From Phenylobacterium sp. (GTDB taxonomy: Bacteria; Pseudomonadota; Alphaproteobacteria; Caulobacterales; Caulobacteraceae), in the NCBI RefSeq assembly GCF_030680185.1, contig NZ_JAUXVZ010000032.1, positions 113,694 through 177,693 on the forward strand: DNA of 64,000 bases. Direction: 5' to 3'. The stretch's first letter is position 1; each line of letters starts with the position of its first letter. The position numbers and the translations under genes were made by a program. Shown one piece after another: positions 33,093-44,436 of this stretch. Below the pieces are notes generated by a model. It was not told the DNA's origin and did no database searches. It was given only the letters and a program-made list of their open reading frames with translations.

Positions 33093-35065
33093 TCGAGCTC
33101 GTTTTTCCCGACGGTTCCAAACGGCCCTTTGAGGCCGGCGTGACCGGCCGCCAGGTCGCCGCGGGCATCGCCAAGTCCCTGGAGAAGAAGGCCGTGCTGG
33201 TGAAGCTGGACGGCCAGCTGCTGGACCTGGACCGGCCCCTGAACCATGGCGGCGCCTTCCAGATCCTCACGCGGGAGGACCCCGAGGTCCTGGAGACCAT
33301 CCGCCACGACGCCGCCCACGTGCTGGCCGAGGCGGTTCAGGAGCTGTTCCCGGGCACCCAGGTGACCATCGGCCCGTCCATCGAAGACGGCTTCTATTAC
33401 GACTTCGCCCGCGATGAGCCCTTCAGCCTCGACGACTTCGAGAAGATCGAAGCCAAGATGCGCGAGATCGTCGAGCGGGACGAGCCGATCCGCCGCGAGG
33501 TCTGGGACCGCAATCAGGCGCTGGAGCACTTCCGCGGCATCGGCGAGGCCTACAAGGCCGAGATCATCGAAGATCTGCCGGAGTCCGAGGAGATCAGCGT
33601 CTATTGGCAAGGCGCCTGGAAGGACCTGTGCCTGGGTCCGCATCTGCCGTCCACGCGGCATGTGGGCAAGGCCTTCAAGCTGACCAAGCTGGCCGGCGCC
33701 TATTGGCGCGGCGACCACCGCAATGCGCAGCTGCAGCGGATTTACGGCACGGCCTGGGCCACCGAGGCCGACCTGGAAGCCTATATCCAGCGGATCGAGG
33801 AAGCCGAGAAGCGCGACCACCGCAAGCTCGGCGCAGCCATGGACCTCTTCCATATGCAGGAAGAAGGCCGCGGCATGATCTTCTGGCATCCCAAGGGCTG
33901 GACGCTTTACCGCACGCTTCAGAACTATGTCCGTCGGGTCACCGAGGCGCAGGGCTATGCCGAAGTGCAGACGCCGCAGATCCTGGACCGCTCCTTCTGG
34001 GAGAAGTCGGGCCACTGGGACAAGTTCCACGCCAGCATGTTCGTCTGCGAGACGGAGGAGGGCGAGACCCTGGCCGTCAAGCCGATGAACTGCCCCGGCC
34101 ATGTGCAGATCTTCCGCCACGGCCAGCGCTCCTACCGCGACCTTCCCCTCCGCTTCTCGGAGTTCGAGGGCCTGCACCGCTATGAGAGCTCCGGTTCGGT
34201 GATGGGGCTGCTGCGGGTGCGGCGCATGCAGCAGGACGACGCCCACATCTTCTGCACCGAAGACCAGGTGGAGGCGGAGTCCATCGCCTTTATCGAGCTG
34301 CTCCAGCGGGTCTATCAGGACCTGGGCGTCGAGCTTCATTCGGTGAAGCTCGCCCTGCGTCCCGAGCTGCGGTTCGGTACGGACGAGGGCTGGGATGCGG
34401 CCGAGACCAAGCTGGCCAACGCCGCGCGGGCCTGCGGCATGGATGTGGAGATGCTGCCGGACGAGGGCGCCTTCTATGGTCCCAAGCTCGAATTCCACCT
34501 GCGTGACGCCATCGGCCGCACCTGGCAGTGCGGCACCCTGCAGCTCGACTACGTCCTGCCCGAGCGCCTCGACGCCTCCTATATCGGCGAGGATGGCCAG
34601 AAGCACCGGCCGGTCATGCTGCACCGGGCGATTCTCGGCTCGCTGGAGCGGTTCCTTGGCGTGCTGATCGAGCATCATGCCGGCGCCTTCCCGCTCTGGC
34701 TTGCGCCGACTCAGGTGGTGGTGGCCACGATCACGTCGGACGCCGACGACTTCGCCCGAAAGGCCGTGGCGAAGCTGAGGGCCGCGGGCCTGCGGGTGGA
34801 GACGGACCTTCGCAACGAGAAGATCAACTACAAGATCCGCGAGCACAGCCTGGCCAAGGCGCCGGTGATCGCGGTGATCGGGCGGCGTGAAGCCGAGGAG
34901 GGCAAGGTCGCCCTTCGCCGGCTGGGGTCGCAGGGCCAGGAGATCCTCACCCTGGAGGAAGCCGTCTCAGTGCTTGCCTCCGAGGCGCTTCCGCCCGATG
35001 TTGCCCGGGAGGCTCGGGGCGAGGCGGATACCTGGGGGTCCGCCGAGGCCATGGAGGCTGGATGA
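33089..35065 (+). CDS. thrS: Threonyl-tRNA synthetase
   Basis: TGS domain; [48 protein letters not shown]. Confidence 0.98.
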   Translation: MIELVFPDGSKRPFEAGVTGRQVAAGIAKSLEKKAVLVKLDGQLLDLDRPLNHGGAFQILTREDPEVLETIRHDAAHVLAEAVQELFPGTQVTIGPSIEDGFYYDFARDEPFSLDDFEKIEAKMREIVERDEPIRREVWDRNQALEHFRGIGEAYKAEIIEDLPESEEISVYWQGAWKDLCLGPHLPSTRHVGKAFKLTKLAGAYWRGDHRNAQLQRIYGTAWATEADLEAYIQRIEEAEKRDHRKLGAAMDLFHMQEEGRGMIFWHPKGWTLYRTLQNYVRRVTEAQGYAEVQTPQILDRSFWEKSGHWDKFHASMFVCETEEGETLAVKPMNCPGHVQIFRHGQRSYRDLPLRFSEFEGLHRYESSGSVMGLLRVRRMQQDDAHIFCTEDQVEAESIAFIELLQRVYQDLGVELHSVKLALRPELRFGTDEGWDAAETKLANAARACGMDVEMLPDEGAFYGPKLEFHLRDAIGRTWQCGTLQLDYVLPERLDASYIGEDGQKHRPVMLHRAILGSLERFLGVLIEHHAGAFPLWLAPTQVVVATITSDADDFARKAVAKLRAAGLRVETDLRNEKINYKIREHSLAKAPVIAVIGRREAEEGKVALRRLGSQGQEILTLEEAVSVLASEALPPDVAREARGEADTWGSAEAMEAG

Positions 35066-36000
35066 ACGATATCGGCGCATCGTTTGTGGCGGTCGAGACC
35101 GCCCCGACGCCGCATGAGATCGCCGGAGATGCGCGCATCTCGGTGATCATGGTCGTGTACATGACGGGTGAGGCTCTGGAGCAGAGCCTCACCTGCGTGC
35201 TCGCCGACCCGCAGGTGAATGAGTTCATCGTCGTGGACAATGGCTCGGACGCCCGCGAAGCGGCCATTCTCGACGCCTATGCCGGGCGCTATCCGCAGAT
35301 GCGGCTGGTGCGTGGCCAGGGCAATGTCGGCTTCGCCCGCGGCGCCAATCTCGGCGCTGAGCGCGCGGCGGGCGAGGTGCTGATCTTCCTCAATCCCGAC
35401 GCCTTCCTGCAACCGGGCGGGCCCCGGGCGCTGGCCAAGGCGGTGCTCGACGGCAAGGCCATGCGCCTGGTGGGCGGACGGGTTCTGAACGCCGACCGCA
35501 CCGAACAGCGTGGCGCCCGCCGCGGCGAGATCACGCCGATCGCTGCCCTGCTGTCCCTCAGCGGCCTGACCCGCCGGGCCAAGGCCCTGCGCCGCTATGA
35601 GGTCCATTGGGAAAATGAGGCTGCGCCGGCGGGCCTTTGCCCCGTGCCGACCATCTCCGGCGCCTTCTTCGCCATGCGCCGCGCCGACTACGCCCGCCTG
35701 GGCGGGTTCGACGAGGGCTATTTCCTGCATGTGGAGGACATCGACCTCTGCTGGCGGGTGCGCGAGGCCGGCGGCGAAGTCATGTTCCATCCCAAGGCCG
35801 AGGTGGTCCATCTGGGCCACACCAGCCGGGCCAGTCCTCTCCGGGTCGAGCTCTATAAGGGCCTGGGCCTGGCCCGCTATTTCCGCAAGCGCGCCCATGG
35901 GCTGGGCGAGGCCGTCGCGGCCTGGCTGCTGTGGCCCCTGGTGGTCGGCGCGGCCATCGTACGGCCGCTACTCTGGCGGCTGACGGGCCGGGCGATCTAA
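35062..36000 (+). CDS. Glycosyltransferase family 2 protein
   Basis: [39 protein letters not shown]...[30 protein letters not shown]. Confidence 0.92.
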   Translation: MNDIGASFVAVETAPTPHEIAGDARISVIMVVYMTGEALEQSLTCVLADPQVNEFIVVDNGSDAREAAILDAYAGRYPQMRLVRGQGNVGFARGANLGAERAAGEVLIFLNPDAFLQPGGPRALAKAVLDGKAMRLVGGRVLNADRTEQRGARRGEITPIAALLSLSGLTRRAKALRRYEVHWENEAAPAGLCPVPTISGAFFAMRRADYARLGGFDEGYFLHVEDIDLCWRVREAGGEVMFHPKAEVVHLGHTSRASPLRVELYKGLGLARYFRKRAHGLGEAVAAWLLWPLVVGAAIVRPLLWRLTGRAI

Positions 36001-36899
36001 ACCTTTGGAAACCCGCCGGCCCGACTGACCGAGGCCGCTGGCGGCTTGCCCAGCAGGCCCGCCATCCACTGGGCTGTCGCGATCAGCGCGTCCAGGTCGT
36101 AGCCGGTCTCGAACCCGGCCCGCTCCAGCATATAGACCAGGTCTTCGGTCCCGATATTGCCGGTGGCGTCCGGCGCGAAGGGGCAGCCGCCGAGCCCGCC
36201 GCAGCTGGCGTCCAGCACGTCCACGCCCGCCTCGACAGCGGCGAAGGCGTTGGCCAGGCCGGTATTGCGGGTGTCGTGGAAATGCATACGCAGGATCGTG
36301 TCTGGCGCGACCTTGCGGACCGCCGCGATCCGTTCACGCACGGTCCAGGGGTCAGCGACGCCGATCGTGTCGGCCAGGGCGATCCCGGCCACCCCCAGCC
36401 GTGCGGCTTCGCCGGCCAGGGCCGTCACCTGATCGAGGCTGACCTCCCCGTCGAAGGGACAGCCAAAGGCCACCGACAGGGTCATCGACAGGGCCGGTCC
36501 CCCTTCGGCGCGGCGGCGTTCGACGATGGCGGCCAGGGCCTCCATCTGCTCGGCCGTGGTGGCGCCCTGGTTGCGGACGCCAAAGCCGTCGGTGGCGCAG
36601 ACCACCACATTGGCCTCGGCGCAGCCGGCGGCCACCGCCCGGTCCCAGCCACGGGCGTTCAGCACCAGGCCGATCGGCGAGAAATCACCCTCTGGCGGCC
36701 GGGCGGCCATGATCTCTTCGGCGCCGGCCATCTGAGGCACGCGGCGCGGATTGACGAAGGAGACGGTCTCGATGCGCCGGGCGCCGGCGCGGCGCAGCCG
36801 GTCGATGAATTCGATCTTCTGCGCGACCTCCAGCAGCACCTTCTCGTTCTGCAGGCCGTCACGAGGGCCGACCTCGACGATCTGGATCTTCCGGCTCAT
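35997..36899 (-). CDS. Hydroxymethylglutaryl-CoA lyase
   Basis: VEVGPRDGLQNEKVLLEVAQKIEFIDRL...DTIGVADP...MHFHDTRNTGLANAFAAVEAGVDVLDASCGGLGGCPFAPDATGN. Confidence 0.93.
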   Translation of the reverse strand: MSRKIQIVEVGPRDGLQNEKVLLEVAQKIEFIDRLRRAGARRIETVSFVNPRRVPQMAGAEEIMAARPPEGDFSPIGLVLNARGWDRAVAAGCAEANVVVCATDGFGVRNQGATTAEQMEALAAIVERRRAEGGPALSMTLSVAFGCPFDGEVSLDQVTALAGEAARLGVAGIALADTIGVADPWTVRERIAAVRKVAPDTILRMHFHDTRNTGLANAFAAVEAGVDVLDASCGGLGGCPFAPDATGNIGTEDLVYMLERAGFETGYDLDALIATAQWMAGLLGKPPAASVSRAGGFPKV

Positions 36900-36913
36900 C
36901 TAGATCGTCCAGC

Positions 36914-38617
36914 TCATGGGCGGCCCCCGATGACGCGACCCGCCGCCGGCGCGGGCCGTGGCTCGGCGTTCATATAGATTCGCAGGTGGGTGCGATCGCC
37001 GTTGGAATAGTTGAGGCCGCGGATCTCACGCACCTGGCTGACCTGCAATCCGCGGGCGCTGAGTTCGGCGCGGAAGGCGGCCTCTTCGGAGGCGTCCACC
37101 ACTGCTGGGCGGAAGGCCGCGATGGCCTGGGCGGCCTCGGCGCCGTCGCCGAGACTGGTCGGCGTGCCGAGCGCGAAGACCAGGCTGGGCTCGGCATAGC
37201 CCGCCACTGCCACCGGCGCAGCCGCCATCCCCTGCCGGGGCAGCAGCCGTTCGGACTCCATGATCCGCGCCACCCGGGCTGAACTCCAGAGGGGGGCGAG
37301 GCCGGGGATCAGGCCGGCGGCCAGGGCGGCGTGCCCCAGGATGGTGAGGCCCATGGCCGCGACAATGGCCCCTTTTGGCGCTTGATTGACCAGCATGAAG
37401 CCGCCGATGAGGCCCGCCGCGGCGAGCAGGCCGCCGGCGGCCGCGGCGGCGGCGACATCGGCGTTCCCGCCGAATTCGGAGACCAGATAGAAGCAGACGC
37501 CGGCCAGGATCAGCCCCGTCACCGCCGCCAGCACCGCGCCGGCCCAGCGGGCGAGCGGGCCGACGCCCTGGCGCAGGGCGGCCGCCGCCAGCCAGGCGAG
37601 CGCCCCATAGGTCGGCAGGGTGTAGTGGACCAGCTTGGTGGGGGCGAGTTCGAAGACCAGCCAGGTGGGAACCAGCCAGCACAGCGCAAACCGCACCCCA
37701 GGCTCCCGTCGCTGGGTCCAGGCCAGGACGAGGGCGGCGGGAATCAGCAGGGTGAGGGGGAAGGCCAGGAAGCTCAGGCCCAGCAGGTGATAGCCAGGCG
37801 GCGCGCCGTGGGTCTCATGGCCGCCGGCCAGCTTGGGCGCCAGGTCGCTCATCAGGGCGGTGGTCCAGAAGGCGCCGTCCGTGGCCACGGTGACCGCCCA
37901 GGCCCAGGGTCCCACCAGGCCCACCAGCAGTATCGGACCCCAGCTGAGGCCCAGGCCCTTTAGCCAGTCGATCTTCCGATCCCAGGCGATCAGGGCCAGG
38001 GTGGTCAGGGTCACCACCATCAGGCCTACAGGCCCCTTGACCAGCAGGGCCGCCGACAGGCCCAGCCAGAACAGCAGCCGCGTGCGCCAGCCCACGGGCG
38101 CCCCGCCGCGCGCCGCGCCATAGATCCGGGCCAGGGCCGCCATCATCAGCACCACCGCGCCGCAGAGCACGGCGTCGGTCTTGGCGATGAAGGCCTCGGT
38201 GGAGAGCAGCAGGGTCGAGCCCAGCATGGCGCCGGCCATCAGACCCGCCGGCGCGCCGAAGAAGGCGGCCGCCCCCCAGGCGCAGGCGGCCGCGGCCAGC
38301 ATGGCGCCGAGCAGCGAGGGAAGCCGATAGGCCCAGATCTCCCGGTCCTCGACGGCTGAAACCATCGAGACGCTGGCGGCCTGCAGCCAGTGGATGCCCA
38401 CCGGTTTCTTGAAGCGCGGCTCGTCCTGGAAACGGATCACCACCAGGTCGCCGGTCTCCAGCATCTGGGCCGTCGCCTGGGCGAATCGCGCCTCGTCCCG
38501 GTCCAGGGGCGGCATGGCGAAAACACCGGGCAGCCCGGCCGCCAGGGCCAGCAGGGCCGCAAACAGGGGGCCTCGCCAACCTTGGCTCGCCCATTGGAGA
38601 CTGGACTGGAACGTCAT
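36914..38617 (-). CDS. Glycosyltransferase family 39 (ArnT/PMT-like) membrane protein
   Basis: PPLDRDEARFAQATAQMLETGDLVVIRFQDEPRFKKPVGIHWLQAASV; multiple TM. Confidence 0.92.
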   Translation of the reverse strand: MTFQSSLQWASQGWRGPLFAALLALAAGLPGVFAMPPLDRDEARFAQATAQMLETGDLVVIRFQDEPRFKKPVGIHWLQAASVSMVSAVEDREIWAYRLPSLLGAMLAAAACAWGAAAFFGAPAGLMAGAMLGSTLLLSTEAFIAKTDAVLCGAVVLMMAALARIYGAARGGAPVGWRTRLLFWLGLSAALLVKGPVGLMVVTLTTLALIAWDRKIDWLKGLGLSWGPILLVGLVGPWAWAVTVATDGAFWTTALMSDLAPKLAGGHETHGAPPGYHLLGLSFLAFPLTLLIPAALVLAWTQRREPGVRFALCWLVPTWLVFELAPTKLVHYTLPTYGALAWLAAAALRQGVGPLARWAGAVLAAVTGLILAGVCFYLVSEFGGNADVAAAAAAGGLLAAAGLIGGFMLVNQAPKGAIVAAMGLTILGHAALAAGLIPGLAPLWSSARVARIMESERLLPRQGMAAAPVAVAGYAEPSLVFALGTPTSLGDGAEAAQAIAAFRPAVVDASEEAAFRAELSARGLQVSQVREIRGLNYSNGDRTHLRIYMNAEPRPAPAAGRVIGGRP

Positions 38618-38672
38618 GGCGCTGGTGATAGCACGATCCTTTCGCTCGCCAGCTTTTCGGCTATGGAGAAGC

Positions 38673-39398
38673 ATGACCCCTAGTCCTGACATTTCCGTGG
38701 TCGTGCCGGTCTTTGACGAAGAAGGCGCTGCCCCGGCCCTGGCCCGAGAGATCGCCGCCGCCTTCGAAGGCCGCAATGTCGAGATCATCTTCGTCGATGA
38801 CGCCAGCCGCGACGGCACCCGCGCAGGCCTGCAGGCGCTGAAGGCCGAGCTGCCGCAGCTCCGCGTGCTCAGCCATCGGCGCAATTCCGGTCAGAGCCGC
38901 GCCATCCGTTCCGGCGTGCTGGCGGCCCGCGCCCCGGTGATCGTCACGCTCGACGGCGACGGCCAGAACGATCCCGCCGACGGCCCGGCCCTGGTCGACG
39001 CCCTGAACGCCGGGGGGCCAGAGCTCGCCCTGGTGGGCGGCGAGCGGGTCAAGCGCCAGGACAGCCGCGCCAAGAAGCTTGCCTCCAAGCTCGGCAACGG
39101 GGTGCGTAAGCGCCTGCTGGGGGATGCGGCCAACGACACGGGCTGCGGTCTCAAGGCCTTCCGGCGCGAGGCCTTCCTGCGGCTCCCCTATTTCGATCAC
39201 ATCCACCGCTATATCCCGGCCCTGATGCTGCGGGAGGGCTATGAGGTGGCCTTCCGCCCGGTGGGTCATCGTCATCGTCAGACGGGGGCGTCGAAATACA
39301 CCAATCTCGGCCGGCTCTGGGCGTCGGCCTCGGATCTTCTCGGCGTCATGTGGCTCCAGTCCCGCTCGCGCCGGCCCCAAGGGGTGGATGAGGTCTAG
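38673..39398 (+). CDS. Glycosyltransferase family 2 (dolichol-phosphate mannosyltransferase-like)
   Basis: DISVVVPVFDEEGAAPALAREIAAAFEGRNVEIIFVDDASRDGTRAGL...VTLDGDGQNDPAD. Confidence 0.93.
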   Translation: MTPSPDISVVVPVFDEEGAAPALAREIAAAFEGRNVEIIFVDDASRDGTRAGLQALKAELPQLRVLSHRRNSGQSRAIRSGVLAARAPVIVTLDGDGQNDPADGPALVDALNAGGPELALVGGERVKRQDSRAKKLASKLGNGVRKRLLGDAANDTGCGLKAFRREAFLRLPYFDHIHRYIPALMLREGYEVAFRPVGHRHRQTGASKYTNLGRLWASASDLLGVMWLQSRSRRPQGVDEV

Positions 39399-39498
39399 GC
39401 TTGCGCTCCCGCAGAGGGGGCCAAAGCTTCCCGCGCATCGGGCGGTAGGGTTAAGGTTGGTTTGGCCCGGGGCGACCTTGGCCTGAGGGGGAGATCCA

Positions 39499-39933
39499 AT
39501 GCGCATGTTCGCCGCGTTTCCGCTGCTGGCCCTGCCGGTGCTGGTCTACAACCTCATCGTCCTGACCCTGACCGGCGGATTTTCGCCGGTCGACGCCCAT
39601 GCGCGGATGGGCGAGACTCTGTTCACGATCCGGATGGCGTCCAATATCGACTGGTCGGTCAGTCTGGGGGACCTGCTGCTGGCCGCAGCCCTGGTGGTGC
39701 TGTTCATCGAGCTTTTGAAGTCCACCACCAGCCGCGGGGTGGCGATCATCAATCACGCCCTGTCGATGATCCTGTTCATCATCTGCCTGATCCAGTTCCT
39801 GCTGGCGCCGGCCTTCGCCACCTCGACCTATTTCCTGATCACGGTGATGGTGCTGCTGGACGTGCTGGCGGGCTTCATCGTGACCATCGTCGCCGCTCGG
39901 CGGGACATCGACTTTTCCGGCGGCCCGGCCTGA
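39499..39933 (+). CDS. Hypothetical integral membrane protein (about 4 TM)
   Basis: 144 aa, hydrophobic segments throughout, RBS-like gagggggag upstream. Confidence 0.75.
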   Translation: MRMFAAFPLLALPVLVYNLIVLTLTGGFSPVDAHARMGETLFTIRMASNIDWSVSLGDLLLAAALVVLFIELLKSTTSRGVAIINHALSMILFIICLIQFLLAPAFATSTYFLITVMVLLDVLAGFIVTIVAARRDIDFSGGPA

Positions 39934-40102
39934 AGGCTTCTCCGGCGCTTAGGTGAGCGCGGTGAAGATCAGGGCCACGAGGGTGATGTCGAAAACGCGG
40001 GTGGCCAGAGCCAGCATGGGACGCACCGTGGAAGACGCACAAAAGGTCATCTTCGGTTAAGCAAGACTGGCGCCAGTTCGGAGGCCCGCTCGGAGGTGTG
40101 AC

Positions 40103-40426
40103 TTGGCTTTGTTCTTCGACGCCCAATGGTTCGACGCCCGCCTGGCCGAGCGGGGCCTGAGCCGGCGGGTGCTGGCCGCGGCCGCCGGCATGAGCGAGGC
40201 CGACCTGGCGCTGGCCTACAAGGACCAGCGCGAGCTTTCCCCCGATGAGGTGGGCGTCTTCGCCGAGGTGCTGGGGGTGAGCGCCGCCGAGATCGCCCGG
40301 CAGGCCGGCGTCTCGACGCCAGTCCCAGGCGCAGGGCCCGAGGCGCGGATCGCCGCTTTAGAACGGAAGGTGGCCGCCCTGGAGGCCGATCTTGCCCGCC
40401 TGCTCGGCAGGAACGGGCAGGGCTAG
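40103..40426 (+). CDS. Small XRE-like HTH protein with C-terminal coiled coil (TTG start)
   Basis: WFDARLAERGLSRRVLAAAAGMSEADLALAYKDQRELSPDEVGVFAEVLGVSAAEIARQAGV; IAALERKVAALEADLARLL. Confidence 0.7.
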   Translation: MALFFDAQWFDARLAERGLSRRVLAAAAGMSEADLALAYKDQRELSPDEVGVFAEVLGVSAAEIARQAGVSTPVPGAGPEARIAALERKVAALEADLARLLGRNGQG

Positions 40427-40755
40427 ATGTCGGTGCGGGTCAGGCCGCCCTTGCGGGCCCGCCGGTCGGCCTGGCCGGAAAACTCGGTCTGGTTATAGGC
40501 GGTGCGGGCGGCGTTCAGGGTCGGCGGCCCGCCGCGCAGGCCCCGGCGCTGCTCGGCCGCGCCCATGACATGGGCGGTAAAAGTGGCCGGCCCGCTGCTG
40601 GTGATCGGCGCAGGCGTGGCCGCAGGCTCCAGGCCGCCGGCCGGGACCGGCAGGTTCGGATGCTCCTCATCGGCCCCGCCCTGCGCCTCATGGGTCCGAG
40701 GCCGCACGCGGCGAAGACGCGCAATCTGGCGGACGGGATCGATCGGCAAGGTCAA
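40423..40755 (-). CDS. Hypothetical protein (possible TTG start)
   Basis: Open frame in a gene gap convergent with the HTH gene; TLPIDPVRQIARLRRVRP...; weak. Confidence 0.4.
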   Translation of the reverse strand: MTLPIDPVRQIARLRRVRPRTHEAQGGADEEHPNLPVPAGGLEPAATPAPITSSGPATFTAHVMGAAEQRRGLRGGPPTLNAARTAYNQTEFSGQADRRARKGGLTRTDI

Positions 40756-40837
40756 GGGCGGGCTCCTTCGGCCTGAACCGGGCAAGCCTGAACGACCTTC
40801 CTTAAGGAAGGTGGAAAGCTGGCGTCGGTCGCGCCGC

Positions 40838-41470
40838 CTAATCCTTCGAGGCCAGCTTGTTGATCTGGGCCTGCATGGCGGCCATCTGTTCCTGCAGGGT
40901 CTTGAGCATGTCGGTCTGCTGACCGCCGCCTTCGGGCGCCGAGGTCTCGCTGCGCGGCGCGGCGTCCTCGGGCTTGGGGGCGTAGGCGAAGGGGGTGAAC
41001 ATCTTCATCGCCCGGTCGAACATGGCCAGGTTCTGGCGGATCTGGTCGTCATAGGCGCCCAGCGGCGTGGCCTGGCCCATCTGGGTGAACTGGGTCCGCA
41101 TCCGCTCCTGTTGCTGGGCGAAGGTCGCCAGGGACAGCTCCAGATAGCTGGGCAGGAAGGCCTCCATGGAGTTGCCATAGAAGCCGATCAGCTGGCGCAG
41201 GAACTGGATCGGCAGCAGGCTCTGACCCTGGCTCTCTTCTTCGAAGATGATCTGGGTCAGGACGGTGCGGGTGATGTCGTCATTGGTCTTGGCGTCATAG
41301 ACGACGAAATCGACCCCCTGCTTCACCATCTCGGCCAGATGCTCGAGGGTGACATAGGAGGACGAGGCGGTGTTGTAGAGCCTGCGGTTCGCGTACTTCT
41401 TGATGACCACGCGGTCGCCGCCCGGCTTGCCGCCGCCGGTCTTGCCGCCGCTGTCCTGGGTATCAGCCAT
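40838..41470 (-). CDS. phaR: Polyhydroxyalkanoate synthesis repressor PhaR
   Basis: VVIKKYANRRLYNTASSSYVTLEHLAEMVKQGVDFVVYDAKTNDDITRTVLTQIIFEEE. Confidence 0.96.
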   Translation of the reverse strand: MADTQDSGGKTGGGKPGGDRVVIKKYANRRLYNTASSSYVTLEHLAEMVKQGVDFVVYDAKTNDDITRTVLTQIIFEEESQGQSLLPIQFLRQLIGFYGNSMEAFLPSYLELSLATFAQQQERMRTQFTQMGQATPLGAYDDQIRQNLAMFDRAMKMFTPFAYAPKPEDAAPRSETSAPEGGGQQTDMLKTLQEQMAAMQAQINKLASKD

Positions 41471-41635
41471 CCCGTTTCCTTTTCTTCGGGCCGCGCCTGG
41501 GCGGCGGGTCCGGCTTTGCAGCGCAGTATCGCGGATGCGAGGAAAAGCGCAAATCACGCCGCCGCGCGCGCCGCCCTTGCCCAAAGCCCTGGTCGTCCTG
41601 ATAGATAGCGGCGAAGACTGAGGGAGAAGCTTCCT

Positions 41636-42811
41636 ATGACCGATGTGGTGATCGTCTCGGCCGCCCGCACCCCTGTGGGGTCGTTCAACGGCGCCCTGGC
41701 CAGCCTGCCGGCCCACGAGCTGGGCCAGGTGGCCATCTCGGCGGCCATCAGCCGCGCCGGGCTTTCGCCCGCCGACATCGACGAGGTCATTCTGGGCCAG
41801 GTGCTGCAGGCCGGCGCCGGCCAGGGCCCCGCCCGTCAGGCCTCGATCGGGGCCGGCATTCCGGTGGAGGCCCCGGCCTGGAGCCTGAACCAGCTCTGCG
41901 GCTCGGGCCTGCGCGCCGTGGCGCTCGCCGCCCAGCAGGTGGCCGAGGGCGCCTCCCGGATCGTCGTCGCCGGGGGCCAGGAGAGCATGAGCCAGGCGCC
42001 CCATGCGGCCCACCTGCGCTCGGGCCAGAAGATGGGCGACCTCGCCTTCGTCGACACCATGATCAAGGACGGCCTGTGGGACGCCTTCCACGGCTATCAC
42101 ATGGGCCAGACCGCAGAGAACATCGCCGCGCGCTGGCAGATCACGCGGGCCGACCAGGACAACTTCGCCGTCGCCTCGCAGAACCGCGCCGAAGCCGCCC
42201 AGAAGGCCGGCAAGTTCGCCGACGAGATCGCGCCGGTGACCATCAAGGGCCGCAAGGGCGACACGGTGGTCGATCAGGACGAATACATCCGCCACGGGGC
42301 GACCCTGGAGAGCGTGTCTGGCCTGCGCCCGGCCTTCAACAAGGAGGGCTCGGTGACCGCGGCCAATGCGTCGGGTCTCAATGACGGCGCCGCGGCCCTG
42401 GTGGTGATGAGCGCCGAGGAGGCCAAGGCCCGCGGCCTGAAGCCCCTGGCCCGCATCGCCTCCTGGGCCCATGCCGGCGTGGACCCTGAGATCATGGGCA
42501 CAGGCCCGATCCCGGCCAGCCGCAAGGCCCTGGAAAAGGCCGGCTGGAGCGTGGACGACCTCGATCTGGTGGAGTCCAACGAGGCTTTCGCCGCCCAGTC
42601 CATCTGCGTGGTCCGCGAACTGGGCCTGGACGCCGACAAGGTCAATGTGAATGGCGGCGCCATCGCCATCGGCCATCCGATCGGCGCCTCGGGCGCACGG
42701 ATTCTCACCACCCTGCTCCACGAGATGAAGCGCTCGGGCGCCCGCAAGGGCCTGGCGACGCTCTGCGTCGGCGGCGGCATGGGCGTGGCCATGTGCGTCG
42801 AGCAGGTCTAG
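41636..42811 (+). CDS. phaA: Acetyl-CoA C-acetyltransferase
   Basis: [69 protein letters not shown]. Confidence 0.96.
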   Translation: MTDVVIVSAARTPVGSFNGALASLPAHELGQVAISAAISRAGLSPADIDEVILGQVLQAGAGQGPARQASIGAGIPVEAPAWSLNQLCGSGLRAVALAAQQVAEGASRIVVAGGQESMSQAPHAAHLRSGQKMGDLAFVDTMIKDGLWDAFHGYHMGQTAENIAARWQITRADQDNFAVASQNRAEAAQKAGKFADEIAPVTIKGRKGDTVVDQDEYIRHGATLESVSGLRPAFNKEGSVTAANASGLNDGAAALVVMSAEEAKARGLKPLARIASWAHAGVDPEIMGTGPIPASRKALEKAGWSVDDLDLVESNEAFAAQSICVVRELGLDADKVNVNGGAIAIGHPIGASGARILTTLLHEMKRSGARKGLATLCVGGGMGVAMCVEQV

Positions 42812-42881
42812 CCCTCAATCAGAAAATCCGGCCAGGGGGCGTCTGAAGCGCCCGGCCAAGACGCGTCAGGGAAGGAAGCTC

Positions 42882-43607
42882 ATGGCCAAGGTGGCGTTCG
42901 TCACGGGGGGTACGCGCGGGATCGGCCGGGCGATCTGCCAGAGGCTCAAGGCCGACGGCTTCGAAGTGGCCGCCGGCTATTCCGGCAATGAGGCGGCCGC
43001 CGAGGCCTGCGCCCGCGAGTTGGGCGTCATGGTGGTCAAGGGCAATGTCGGGGTGTTCGCCGACTGCAAGGTCGCCGTGGATCAGGTCGCCGCCAAGCTC
43101 GGTCCGGTGGACGTGCTGGTCAACAATGCCGGCATCACCCGGGACGGCTTCTTCCACAAGATGGACTCCGAACAATGGTCGGAGGTGATCCGGGTGAACA
43201 TGGACTCCCTGTTCAACATGACCCGGCAGGTGATCGAGGGCATGCGCGAGCGCGGCTGGGGCCGGATCATCAACATCTCGTCGATCAACGGCCAGAAGGG
43301 CCAGATCGGCCAGACCAACTATTCGGCGGCCAAGGCCGGCATGATCGGCTTCACCAAGGCCCTGGCTCTGGAGAATGCGCGCAAGGGCGTCACCGTGAAC
43401 TGCATCGCGCCGGGCTATATCGACACCGAGATGGTGACCGCCGTGCCCGAAGAGGTGCTGAAAGGCATCATCGGTCAGATCCCGGTCGGACGCCTGGGCC
43501 GCGGCGACGAGATCGCCGACATGGTGGCCTTCCTGGCCGGGGAGCACGCCGGCTATGTGACCGGATCGACACTGTCGCTGAACGGCGGTCAGTACATGGC
43601 TGGCTGA
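42882..43607 (+). CDS. phbB: Acetoacetyl-CoA reductase
   Basis: VAFVTGGTRGIGRAICQRL; NNAGITRDGFFHKM; SSINGQKGQIGQTNYSAAKAGMIGFTKALA. Confidence 0.95.
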   Translation: MAKVAFVTGGTRGIGRAICQRLKADGFEVAAGYSGNEAAAEACARELGVMVVKGNVGVFADCKVAVDQVAAKLGPVDVLVNNAGITRDGFFHKMDSEQWSEVIRVNMDSLFNMTRQVIEGMRERGWGRIINISSINGQKGQIGQTNYSAAKAGMIGFTKALALENARKGVTVNCIAPGYIDTEMVTAVPEEVLKGIIGQIPVGRLGRGDEIADMVAFLAGEHAGYVTGSTLSLNGGQYMAG

Positions 43608-43658
43608 CCAAGGCTCCGTCTCAAAAGCGCCCCAGTCCAACGCCATGTGTGATCGCCC

Positions 43659-44429
43659 ATGATGAGCGCTCGCCCCGTGCTGCCCCTGAGGATTCTCGTC
43701 GCAGCGACGTTCGCCGCGGCTGGCGTCGCCATGGCCTTTCCGGCCGTGGCCGCGCCGCTATCCCTGCGCGAAGGCCTGTTCGGCGAAGGCCGCCACGATG
43801 GCCGGCGTTTCTCGGCCCCGCCGGTGGCCCGCTATGTGGTCGAGGATGGTGGGGGCTTCATCCTTGACCGCTCCACCCCGCGGCCGATGATGAAGTTCGA
43901 AGACAGCGCCGAGGTCTGGGTGCTCCAGCCCCAGCCGGCGCCGCGCGGCGACATCATCTACAAGAACGATCTCGGTCAGCCGGTCCTGCGCGCCACCCGT
44001 CTGGGGGGGCTGACCGTCTTCACACCGGACCGGCCCTCCGGGGCGCCCGCGGCCCTGGCCGGCGGCTCCAATCCCCTGCGCCTGCCGGTCCTGGGGCCAG
44101 AGGCCCTGCTGCAGCGCCTGGCCCAGGCGAGCGCCCGGGCGAGCCGGGCGGCGCGACGGCTGATCCCCTTCGAGGCCGACGCCTCGCCGGAAACCGCGCC
44201 GCTGGTGGCCGATGCGGCCATGGTGGCGGCCGAGGCCGTGGTGCGGATGTCGACCCAGCCCGGCGGCCGCGCCACGCTAAACAGTGTCAACAAGGTCACC
44301 CTGGTCGAGGGCCGCCGGCCCGGCGCCAGTTTCCGGGCCGGGGTCATACTGATCACCATCACCCCGGAGGACGGGCTCGCGGGCCGGCCCTCGTCGGAGC
44401 GGATCGTCGCCGCCGCCGGCTCACGCTGA
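43659..44429 (+). CDS. Secreted protein of unknown function (DUF4908-like, tentative)
   Basis: Signal peptide; RYVVEDGGGFILDRS...MMKFEDSAEVWVLQPQPAPRGDIIYKNDLGQPVLRATRLGGLTVFT. Confidence 0.65.
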   Translation: MMSARPVLPLRILVAATFAAAGVAMAFPAVAAPLSLREGLFGEGRHDGRRFSAPPVARYVVEDGGGFILDRSTPRPMMKFEDSAEVWVLQPQPAPRGDIIYKNDLGQPVLRATRLGGLTVFTPDRPSGAPAALAGGSNPLRLPVLGPEALLQRLAQASARASRAARRLIPFEADASPETAPLVADAAMVAAEAVVRMSTQPGGRATLNSVNKVTLVEGRRPGASFRAGVILITITPEDGLAGRPSSERIVAAAGSR

Positions 44430-44436
44430 CCCTGGC

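Noticed and set aside
33020-34846. 608-aa minus-strand ORF opposite thrS
   Set aside because: Antisense to thrS, composition artefact of high GC3, no recognisable motifs.
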